Of a stretch of DNA of 64,000 nt, positions 57,214 to 64,000 are shown one piece after another; position 1 is the stretch's first letter, and every line of letters starts with the position of its first letter. The position numbers and the translations under genes were made by a program. Source of the DNA: Streptomyces sp. GESEQ-35 (GTDB lineage: Bacteria > Actinomycetota > Actinomycetes > Streptomycetales > Streptomycetaceae); assembly GCF_017948485.1 (NCBI RefSeq), contig NZ_JAFFSX010000010.1, positions 62,001 to 126,000 on the forward strand. The letters are read 5' to 3'. The notes below the pieces were generated by a model. That model worked only from the letters and a program-made list of their open reading frames with translations. It ran no database searches and was not told the origin of the DNA.

Positions 57214-59346
57214 ATGGGGAATCATGGTCGGATGGACACCGGGGAAGACGTTGCGGGGGCGGCGAAGGTCTTCGACAGGGCTGGTCTGGCAGGGGTGGTG
57301 GCGTCGGCGGAGCGCGACCGCTTACGGGTGATCGAGGAGTTCCCGCTCGCCGGATGGGCCGATCTTCCAGTGGAGCGGTACGCCCTCGGCGCGGGGGAGC
57401 AGCGGCCCTTCTGCTGGATGCTCGAGTACGGGACCGACGACTACGGCAGCATGAGGGGCGGCAGTGCCGCCAAGCACATCATGTACCGCCATCACAGCGG
57501 CGAATGGCGACTGCCCGCCCCGCTGCGCAAGCTGGACCCTGATGAGGCCTGGCAACTGGTCCGTGCAGAGTTCGAGGTGGCGTTCGAGGCTGCCGAGCGC
57601 AAGGACTTCAGCAGGATCGACGATCTCAACACCCTGTCCTTCGGCCAGGCGCTCGTCACCAAGGCGCTGGCCGTCTACTTTCCGGACGAGTTCCTGCCCA
57701 TCTACTCCGCCTCCCACGTACGGCACTTCACTCAGGGGCTCGGCGGGAGAGCACACCAGGCATACGGCAACGTCCGCACCTGGCAGGCCAATCGCGAACT
57801 GCTCGGACTGGTGAGGGGCCGGCCCGAGTTCGACGGATGGCATTCCGTGGAGGTCATGCGCTTCCTGTACGCGGAGTACGACCCGCGGGCACGCCGTCGT
57901 CAGGTGTGGAAGATCGCTCCCGGAGAACGCGCGCGGTTGTGGGAGGAGTGCCGTGAAGGCGGGCACATCCGTGTCGCGTGGGACGAGACCGGCGACCTCG
58001 GCCGGTACGAGAGCGACACCGAACTCAAGCAGATGCTGGACAGCGAGCACCCCGAGTCGGCCGGGGCCAACCTCAGGCACGCCCGTCAACTGTTGGCCCT
58101 CCGCGACCTGGAGCCAGGGGACTTGATCGTCGCGAACCGTGGCAAGTCCGAGGTGCTCGCGCTGGGAACGGTCAGCGGTGGATATGTCTACGACGAGTCG
58201 TACGACATATACCGGCACAAGGTCCCGGTTGACTGGGACGAGTCCTACGCACAGACCTTCGACGCCCCGGAGAACGCCTGGCAGCAGACTTTCGCCACGG
58301 TCTCGGAGCACTTGCTCCGACGCATTGGGCAAGGGCGTGCGGTCGTGGCGGCCCCGCGTCTCGGGTTCGAGGCCGCCACGGACGACTTTCCGGTGGCGGT
58401 ACAGCAGGTGCTGGAAGCGCTGGAGCACAAGGGCCAAGTCATCCTCTATGGGCCGCCGGGCACGGGGAAGACCCGGCTGGCGCTGAGCGCGGCCCTGGCA
58501 CTGGCGGGCAGGGCGGATGCCATTCATGCCCCGGCCGCCGAGCGGGCATCGGCCCTGGCCGGTCTGCTGCCCGCGCCGGAAAGCGACGACATAGCACAGG
58601 TGACCTTGGTGACGTTCCATCCCTCGTATGGCTACGAGGACTTCGTCGAGGGGTACAAGCCGGAGCCTGTCGCCGACCAGCCAGGGCTCAACCTCCAACT
58701 GCGGACGGGCGTATTCCTCCGGATCTGCGAGGCCGCCGAGCAATCGCCCGACCGGACCTACCTCTTGATCATCGATGAGATCAACCGCGGTGATCTCCCG
58801 CGTGTCCTGGGCGAGCTCGTCACCCTGTTGGAGATCGACAAGCGGACCATACCGGTCAAGCTGCCGATCAGTGGTCGGCAGATCAGGATTCCCCGCAACG
58901 TGCGGGTGATCGGAACGATGAATACGGCCGACCGCAGCATCGGCCATCTGGATGTTGCGATCCGACGCCGCTTCAGGTTCGTCGAGGTCGCTCCCGACCT
59001 CGACGCGGTGGACACCTCAGTAGGCGGGCTCGACCTTGCGGCGTTCCTCGCGGTGCTCAACAGCAGGCTCGTCCGCGAGTTCGGACCGGACCATCAGATC
59101 GGCCACGCCTGCCTCCTGCGTGACGATCGCCCCCTGAGGACGGAGGAGGAACTTGCCGCGGTCTTCTACCACGACATCGTTCCGCAGATCGAGGACCACA
59201 GTCTGGGCCGGGGGGAACCCATGCAGGCCATTCTGGGAGACCTGATCGACCCGGTGTCAGGTCGCATCGCCCGGATGGGACCACAGGATCTCGCGAGCAA
59301 GCTCGCCGCAGAGTTCGCCGAGTCCGACGATGCAGTCCAGAACTGA
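57214..59346 (+). CDS. mcrB: McrB-type AAA+ GTPase with EVE-like N-terminal module
   Basis: 710 aa. Residues ~1-240 are a helical region of unknown fold. ~240-350 looks like an EVE/PUA-type base-flipping module (DLEPGDLIVANRGKSEVLAL, then GYVYDESYDIYRHKVPV). ~390-700 is the McrB AAA+ motor with Walker A GPPGTGKT (413-420), the TFHPSYGYEDFVEGYKP insertion typical of McrB, Walker B YLLIIDEINRGD (Asp521-Glu522) and sensor GTMNTADRSIG. With McrC it forms a type IV enzyme that cleaves DNA carrying modified bases. The start is 57214 or ATG 57232. It overlaps mcrC by 17 nt. Confidence 0.9.
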   Translation: MGNHGRMDTGEDVAGAAKVFDRAGLAGVVASAERDRLRVIEEFPLAGWADLPVERYALGAGEQRPFCWMLEYGTDDYGSMRGGSAAKHIMYRHHSGEWRLPAPLRKLDPDEAWQLVRAEFEVAFEAAERKDFSRIDDLNTLSFGQALVTKALAVYFPDEFLPIYSASHVRHFTQGLGGRAHQAYGNVRTWQANRELLGLVRGRPEFDGWHSVEVMRFLYAEYDPRARRRQVWKIAPGERARLWEECREGGHIRVAWDETGDLGRYESDTELKQMLDSEHPESAGANLRHARQLLALRDLEPGDLIVANRGKSEVLALGTVSGGYVYDESYDIYRHKVPVDWDESYAQTFDAPENAWQQTFATVSEHLLRRIGQGRAVVAAPRLGFEAATDDFPVAVQQVLEALEHKGQVILYGPPGTGKTRLALSAALALAGRADAIHAPAAERASALAGLLPAPESDDIAQVTLVTFHPSYGYEDFVEGYKPEPVADQPGLNLQLRTGVFLRICEAAEQSPDRTYLLIIDEINRGDLPRVLGELVTLLEIDKRTIPVKLPISGRQIRIPRNVRVIGTMNTADRSIGHLDVAIRRRFRFVEVAPDLDAVDTSVGGLDLAAFLAVLNSRLVREFGPDHQIGHACLLRDDRPLRTEEELAAVFYHDIVPQIEDHSLGRGEPMQAILGDLIDPVSGRIARMGPQDLASKLAAEFAESDDAVQN

Positions 59347-60664
59347 CCGCATGCCCCGGCTGCCCGACCTCGTCGTCAAGGAGTACAAGTCCGCCGAACT
59401 GACCCTCGACCAGGTCACCGAGACCGACCAGCGCAGTCTGCGGTCCCTCGCGGAAAGGAACCACATCGGGCTGCGGCCGACACGTACAGGCTGGAGCGTC
59501 ACCGCACGTTCGACGGTCGGTGTGTTCGTGCTGCAACGGGTGCGGCTGATCCTCAGACCGAAGTTCACGATTCCCGGCCGGCAGCTGATCTCGTGGCTTT
59601 GCTACGCGAACGGAGTCCCGGTCCCGCACGAGCCCACGCTCCGGCAGTGGCCGACCGGCAGTTCCGGCTACGTCGACGCCGTGCTTCCCGCGCTGTTGAC
59701 CGAGTGCCGGTCACTGCTCAGCCAAGGGCTGCGGCGGGACTACGTGCGGACCGACCGGGTGGAGCCGATGTTGCGCGGACGCCTCGACGCCATGGCGCAG
59801 GCAACCCGTCGCTACGGCGCCGTAGATCAACTGCACGTGCGGACCTTCGAGCGCGACGTGGAGGTCTGGGAGAACCTGGTGTGCGGTGCCGCACTGTCCG
59901 CCGCGGTACCACTGGCATCCCACGCCACGCTGGCCCGCGCGCTCAAGGACACCGCCGCCGAATTCCCGCGGCCACGGCTCCCGGTCACCGCCCCACGCAT
60001 GCTCGCACGAGCCCGCTACAACCGCCTCAACACCCGCTACCGCCCGGCCCACGCCTGGGCGCGGCTGGTCCTGGGAGGCGGCGGCGTCACCGATCTGCTG
60101 ACGGACCGTGGCCTTCGGGCGGACAGCATGCTGCTGAAGATGGACCGCCTGTGGGAACTCGTGGTGCGGCAGATGGCAGGCAGCGTGGCGGCCGAGTTCG
60201 GGGGTCGTGCGGTCGGCAGCGGCGGCGAGAACGCCATCAGGACGACTGGCGACATGGCCATCACCCACAAGCCGTTCAGCCCCGACGTGCTACTGAGGTT
60301 CGACTCCCCGGTGTCACGGTTCCTGCCGGTCGACGCCAAGTACATCGCGTACGGCGACCGAACGGTGAGCGCCCACGACCGGCACCAACTCCTCACCTAC
60401 ATCGCCGGATACACCGGCCCCGACGCACCACTCGCGGTCATCCTCCATCCCAACCCGGACGCCGCGTCCAGCCGCACGCTGCGCATCGACGGACCTCTCG
60501 GCCACCTCGGAGAGATCAGAGTGCTGGGCGTGGATACCCGACTTCCGCCCGATCAGGCGGCTGAGCCGCTGCGGCGACTGGTGGCGGACTTCGTCGGCGC
60601 GACTGGATCTACGGGCTGCGTGGGGATTGCTGGTCATGCCCTTGCGGTGACGCCCGGTGCGTAG
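59330..60664 (+). CDS. mcrC: McrC-type endonuclease subunit
   Basis: 444 aa. The N-terminal DUF2357/OB-like region (~1-110; SVTARSTVGVFVLQRVRLIL, then KFTIPGRQLISWLCYANGV), helical middle (SRQLRRDYVRTDRVEPMLRG-type segment; RYNRLNTRYRPAHAWARLVL), and C-terminal PD-(D/E)xK nuclease with Asp319 (PFSPDVLLRF) and Asp335-Ala-Lys337 (FLPVDAKYIAYG) are as in McrC. McrC stimulates the McrB GTPase and supplies the nuclease. The overlap with mcrB implies one transcript. The pair is a stand-alone defence unit with no methylase in the window. Confidence 0.9.
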   Translation: MQSRTDRMPRLPDLVVKEYKSAELTLDQVTETDQRSLRSLAERNHIGLRPTRTGWSVTARSTVGVFVLQRVRLILRPKFTIPGRQLISWLCYANGVPVPHEPTLRQWPTGSSGYVDAVLPALLTECRSLLSQGLRRDYVRTDRVEPMLRGRLDAMAQATRRYGAVDQLHVRTFERDVEVWENLVCGAALSAAVPLASHATLARALKDTAAEFPRPRLPVTAPRMLARARYNRLNTRYRPAHAWARLVLGGGGVTDLLTDRGLRADSMLLKMDRLWELVVRQMAGSVAAEFGGRAVGSGGENAIRTTGDMAITHKPFSPDVLLRFDSPVSRFLPVDAKYIAYGDRTVSAHDRHQLLTYIAGYTGPDAPLAVILHPNPDAASSRTLRIDGPLGHLGEIRVLGVDTRLPPDQAAEPLRRLVADFVGATGSTGCVGIAGHALAVTPGA

Positions 60665-60672
60665 CGTGACTT

Positions 60673-60743
60673 TCCTACGGCCGTTGGGACGACGTCCCCC
60701 GCGCTCACCAGGCAGCCTCGGACGCCACCCGCAAGGGCCTCGT
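60673..60743 (+). pseudogene. Fragment of an alpha/beta hydrolase like 56340-57191
   Basis: Bases from 60673 (TCCTACGGCCGTTGGGACGA) encode SYGRWDDVPRAHQAASDA, nearly identical to SYGRWDDVARAHQAASDA in the hydrolase upstream of McrBC (56862-56918). The match then jumps to TRKGL (TRKAL at about 56975). The 18 codons in between are deleted and nothing else of the gene remains. It lies 9 bases after the mcrC stop. Confidence 0.8.
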
Positions 60744-60821
60744 CGTCTCAAGGCGGCCGTGGCGGGGTTTCTCACACCGGCCCGGTGATCACCTCGACCG
60801 CTTACTGCATATGATGTGCAA

Positions 60822-61358
60822 GTGCACAACGACTACAGCATCAGGCCGGCAGGCCCCGACGACCTCGACGGAGCGCGAGCCGTGATGCTCGACACCGTGT
60901 ACCGGGACTTCGGTACCGGATATGTGCCGCGGTGGCACGCCGACATCATCGACCCGGCCGCCGCCTATCTGGCCCCGGCCCGCCACACCCTGTTGGTGGC
61001 GGTCGACGCCGGAGGCTCGGTCGTCGCCACCGCCGCGCTCGACTCCCGGGGCCCGGCCCACCCGCCGAACCCGGTGCACGTCGCCGAGCGCTTTCCGTCC
61101 GGTGGGACCGCACAGGTGCGCCGGGTGTACGTCCGCCCCGAGCACCGCAGGCGCGGGCTCGCCCGGCGGCTCGTGGACGAACTGATGGCGTTCGCGCGGG
61201 CGGACGGCGGCTACCGGGCCGTCTACCTGCACACGGATCCCACGGTGCCGGGCGCTGAGGGCTTCTGGCGGTCGCTCGGGAAGGTCGTGCACGACGAGCG
61301 CGAGGACGCCGGCGGCGGTCAGGGCATCGTGCACTTCGAGATACCGATGGGGCGGTGA
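60822..61358 (+). CDS. GNAT family N-acetyltransferase
   Basis: 178 aa, single GNAT domain: SIRPAGPDDLDGARAVMLDT at the start, motif A in VRRVYVRPEHRRRGLARRLV (R-x-x-G-x-A acetyl-CoA loop), and the YRAVYLHTDPTVPGAEGFWR motif B. It transfers an acetyl group from acetyl-CoA to an unknown amine. TATGAT at 60810-60815 ends 7 bases before GTG 60822, so the transcript probably starts at the codon (leaderless). GTG 60816 is an alternative. The stop overlaps the ABC binding-protein gene (GTGA), linking it to peptide or metallophore uptake. Confidence 0.88.
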   Translation: MHNDYSIRPAGPDDLDGARAVMLDTVYRDFGTGYVPRWHADIIDPAAAYLAPARHTLLVAVDAGGSVVATAALDSRGPAHPPNPVHVAERFPSGGTAQVRRVYVRPEHRRRGLARRLVDELMAFARADGGYRAVYLHTDPTVPGAEGFWRSLGKVVHDEREDAGGGQGIVHFEIPMGR

Positions 61359-62845
61359 CCACAGTGCGCCGCATCCTCGCCGCCCTGCTGCTCGTCCCGG
61401 TCCTCACCGGCTGCTTCGCCTCCGGCGGTGGCTCCACCGACGGCGACGCGGCCTCCGGTTCCCGCCTCCGTGTCGCCCTCGCCTTCCCGCCCGCCGAGAA
61501 CCTCTCGCCGTACGGCGCGGACGCGACGATCCTCGGCCGACTCGGCGTCACTGAGAGTCTGACCGCCCTGGACGCCAACGGCTCCGCGGCCCCCGCGCTC
61601 GCCGCGTCCTGGAAGCAGGAGGACGCCCGCACCTGGCTGTTCACCCTGCGCGAGGCCACCTTCCAGGACGGCACCGACGTCACCCCGTCCGCCGTCGCCG
61701 AAGCCCTGACCCGGGCCACCGAGGCCAGGCCCGAGCCCGCCGCACTCTCCGGCGTCACGCTCACCGCCAAGGCCGAGGGCAGCACCGGCGTCCGCATCAC
61801 CACCAAGAACCCCGACCCCGTCCTCCCCCTGCGTCTGTCCAGCCCCGGCCTGGCCGTGCTCTCCGCGAAGGCCTACGACGGCAAGGACCGCGTCGACCCC
61901 GTGGGCACCGCCACCGGCCCCTTCGAACTCACGAAGGTGACCGGCAGCACCGCCGCCACCCTGGACCGTTTCGACGACTACTGGGGCGGCCGCGCCCAGG
62001 CCTCCGGCGTCGACGTGAAGTTCATCGCCGACGGCACCGCCCGCGCGAGCGCCCTGCGCACCGGCGAGACCGACCTCGCCGAGGCGATCCCGGTCGCCCA
62101 GGCCGCCACCCTCGACGAGGACACCCGCAAGGCGACGGCGACGACCCGGACCACGAGCCTGCTGCTCAACACCGCGTCCGGCACCTTCAAGGACGCCGAG
62201 CTGCGCGCCGCCGCCCGCGAGGCCATCGACACCTCCACGCTCGCCGACGGCGTGTACGAGGGGTACGCCGACGCCGGCGCCGGCATCTACGGACCCGCCG
62301 TGACCTGGGCCGAGGGCAAGCGGACACAGTCCGTCGGGCGGGTGAAGGCCGCGGCGCCCGACGGGGCGACGGTCACCATCGCCACGTACGACAACCGGCC
62401 CGAACTCCCGGAAGTCGCCCAGGTGCTGAAGCAGCAGCTGGAGAAGGCCGGGTTCAAGGTGGAGCTGGAGGTGCGCGAGTACTCGCGGCTGGAGAGCGAC
62501 GCGCTGGACGGGAAGTTCGACGCCGTCGTGCTCGCCCGCAACACCCTCGTCGACACCGGCGACCCTCTCGCCGTCCTCGCCAGTGACTACACCTGCGACG
62601 GCGGCTACAACCTGGCACAGCTGTGCGACAAGGGCGTCGACGCGGCGGTGGCGAAGGCCGAGGGCCTCGCGGACACCGACGAGCGGCAGGACGCGGCGAT
62701 GGCGGCCGAGGCGGCGGTCCTCGGCACCGACGCCGTCGTTCCGCTGGTCCACCAGCAGATCATCACCGGCGTGGGCACCTCGGTCAGCGGTGCGCTCCTC
62801 GACCCGTACGAGCGCACCCTCGTCGGCACCGGCACCCGGCGCTGA
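61355..62845 (+). CDS. Oligopeptide/nickel-type ABC substrate-binding lipoprotein (SBP_bac_5)
   Basis: 496 aa. Lipobox VPVLTGC with Cys20, then a DppA/NikA fold: LGRLGVTESLTALDANGSAA, APALAASWKQEDARTWLFTL (the family W-x-F-x-L-R motif), TATGPFELTKVTGSTAATLD, RFDDYWGGRAQASGVDVKFI. Members bind peptides, nickel chelates or opines. GTG at 61355 overlaps the GNAT stop. The following gene encodes the fused permease. The acetyltransferase may modify the imported or a related compound. Confidence 0.9.
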   Translation: MTTVRRILAALLLVPVLTGCFASGGGSTDGDAASGSRLRVALAFPPAENLSPYGADATILGRLGVTESLTALDANGSAAPALAASWKQEDARTWLFTLREATFQDGTDVTPSAVAEALTRATEARPEPAALSGVTLTAKAEGSTGVRITTKNPDPVLPLRLSSPGLAVLSAKAYDGKDRVDPVGTATGPFELTKVTGSTAATLDRFDDYWGGRAQASGVDVKFIADGTARASALRTGETDLAEAIPVAQAATLDEDTRKATATTRTTSLLLNTASGTFKDAELRAAAREAIDTSTLADGVYEGYADAGAGIYGPAVTWAEGKRTQSVGRVKAAAPDGATVTIATYDNRPELPEVAQVLKQQLEKAGFKVELEVREYSRLESDALDGKFDAVVLARNTLVDTGDPLAVLASDYTCDGGYNLAQLCDKGVDAAVAKAEGLADTDERQDAAMAAEAAVLGTDAVVPLVHQQIITGVGTSVSGALLDPYERTLVGTGTRR

Positions 62846-62848
62846 CGC

Positions 62849-64000
62849 ATGCGGCAGCACACGGCCACGCTCCTGTGGCGGGCCGGACTCGCGGCCGCCC
62901 TGGTGTGCGCGATCGGTCTGCTGCCCTGGCTGGCGCGGACCGATCCGGCGCTCACCGTGCTCAAGGCCCGGTCAGCCGACCGTGACCCCACGCCCGAGGT
63001 GCTGGCGGACATCCGCGCCCAACTCGGCCTGGACGCCGGTCCGTTCCACCTGCTCGGCCGGTGGCTGAGCGGGCTGTGGCGCGGGGACGCGGGACGGTCG
63101 TGGCTGTCCGGCAACGAGGTCACGCCCGATGTACTCCAGGCCCTGGGCGTGTCCCTGCTGCTGATGGCGGTGGCACTCGCGGTCGCCGTCCTCACGGCCG
63201 GGGTGATCTGCGCCCGCACCCTGTCGCGCGGCCGGCGTGCGCGGCGCACGGCCGGGAGCGGCTCCGCCGTCCTGGCCGCGCTGCCCGAGTTCCTCACCGC
63301 GTCCGTGCTCGCCACCGTCGTCGGTGTCCAGCTGGGCTGGCTGCCCGCACTCGGCTGGTACGGGCCCCAGTACACGCTGCTGCCCGCACTCGCCCTCGGC
63401 CTGCCCGCCGGGGCCGTGCTCGGGCGGCTCCTCGACGACCTGCTGCCCGGCGCCTTCACCGAGCCCTGGGCGCTCGCCGCCGACGCGCGCGGAATACCCC
63501 ACGGGAGGATCGCCCGGCACGCGCTGCGCCGCTGTCTGCCCGGACTGCTGCCCAACGCCGGCCTGTTCGTGGTCGGCATGACCGGCGGCTCCGTCGCGGT
63601 GGAGCAGATCTTCGACATCCCCGGCCTCGGCCGCACTACCCTCCAGGCCGCCCTCGCCCAGGACCTGCCCGTCCTCCAGGCCGGCACGCTCGTCCTCGTC
63701 CTGCTCGCCGCCGTGGCCGCGGGCGCCGCGAGCCTCCTCACCCGCCTGCTCATCGGCCCCGCCCTGCGCGACCGCGCCCTGACCTCCCTGCACCGGCCGA
63801 CCCCGCCCGCCCGCGGCATCCTGCCCCTCGTCCACGGCGGCCTGCTCCTCGGTGTCGTGGCGCTCGGCCTGCCCCGCGACCCGCTCGCCCTCGACACCGG
63901 CGAACGACTCCAGGCGCCCTCCCCGGCCCACCCGTTCGGCACCGACGCGCTCGGCCGGGACATGCTCGCCCGCGTCGGCCACGGCGCCCTCGACACCCTG
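62849..64000 (+). CDS. Fused DppB-DppC type ABC permease, 3' end outside window
   Basis: At least 384 codons, open at the right edge. Residues ~1-300 are a DppB permease (LAALPEFLTASVLATVVGVQ; DARGIPHGRIARHALRRCLP with the EAA-like coupling motif; DIPGLGRTTLQAALAQDLPV). After LLTRLLIGPALRDRALTSLH the chain does not stop but continues with GILPLVHGGLLLGVVALGL and then APSPAHPFGTDALGRDMLAR, the hallmark N-terminal motif of DppC permeases. Both permease halves are thus one polypeptide. ATG 62849 lies 3 nt after the binding-protein stop. Confidence 0.88.
   Translation, partial: MRQHTATLLWRAGLAAALVCAIGLLPWLARTDPALTVLKARSADRDPTPEVLADIRAQLGLDAGPFHLLGRWLSGLWRGDAGRSWLSGNEVTPDVLQALGVSLLLMAVALAVAVLTAGVICARTLSRGRRARRTAGSGSAVLAALPEFLTASVLATVVGVQLGWLPALGWYGPQYTLLPALALGLPAGAVLGRLLDDLLPGAFTEPWALAADARGIPHGRIARHALRRCLPGLLPNAGLFVVGMTGGSVAVEQIFDIPGLGRTTLQAALAQDLPVLQAGTLVLVLLAAVAAGAASLLTRLLIGPALRDRALTSLHRPTPPARGILPLVHGGLLLGVVALGLPRDPLALDTGERLQAPSPAHPFGTDALGRDMLARVGHGALDTL

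Noticed and set aside
1..64000. tRNA, rRNA, CRISPR arrays, riboswitches, IS elements
   Set aside because: I looked for cloverleaf-type sequences, regular spaced repeats, transposase motifs with terminal repeats and known riboswitch-like leaders and saw none that I could support by eye.

Overview
The window is high-GC actinobacterial DNA, almost certainly from a Streptomyces chromosome. Supporting features are GTG starts and 4-nt ATGA/GTGA gene overlaps, long open frames on both strands, several LuxR regulators of the LAL type, a VanJ-like protein, a CebR-like operator (near TGGGAGCGCTCCCA), and secreted beta-glucan enzymes. I see no tRNA, rRNA, CRISPR array or intact transposase.

Layout. 1-8.6 kb is a decaying accessory stretch. 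It has an HdeD-type membrane protein, two paralogous LuxR regulators that lack an ATPase domain, a third LuxR, a TetR-controlled SnoaL/pirin operon, and at least five broken genes (LysR, LuxR, TetR, two SnoaL-like) that carry short internal deletions. 8.7-20.6 kb is metabolic: two cis-CaaD-family tautomerases, an acetoacetate decarboxylase-family enzyme with a divergent TetR and matching operators, an SDR, a lactate 2-monooxygenase-like flavoenzyme, benzoylformate decarboxylase (mdlC), a UbiX/UbiD decarboxylase pair, and a full-length LAL regulator. 20.6-22.2 kb holds a lone DUF2637-like membrane protein, possibly left from an integrative element.

22.2-25.5 kb encodes a MacB-type ABC exporter. 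25.6-30.1 kb is a TetR-linked catabolic operon (flavin monooxygenase, alpha/beta hydrolase, amidohydrolase). 30.2-33.9 kb is a VanJ/VanY-like pair divergent from a two-component system, without vanHAX. 33.9-35.6 kb has two broken genes and an NAD(P)-binding oxidoreductase. 35.6-46.7 kb is a LacI regulator divergent from a nine-gene, tightly packed operon: beta-hydroxyacid dehydrogenase, an M24 protein with a substituted metal ligand, E1 alpha and beta of a 2-oxoacid dehydrogenase, a branched-chain-type ABC importer with a fused LivM-LivG subunit, and an alpha/beta hydrolase. Its substrate is unknown, and I regard it as the best candidate for an undescribed system.

46.9-55.5 kb is a beta-glucan utilisation locus: a secreted beta-helix protein, a CUT1 sugar importer, GH1 beta-glucosidase, and a secreted GH16 glucanase with two F5/8-type binding domains. 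55.7-60.8 kb carries a small unknown protein, an alpha/beta hydrolase with Cys as nucleophile, and a McrBC restriction system. A 70-bp relic of that same hydrolase lies on the far side of McrBC. The window ends in a GNAT gene coupled to an oligopeptide-type ABC importer whose two permeases are fused in one frame that runs off the edge.
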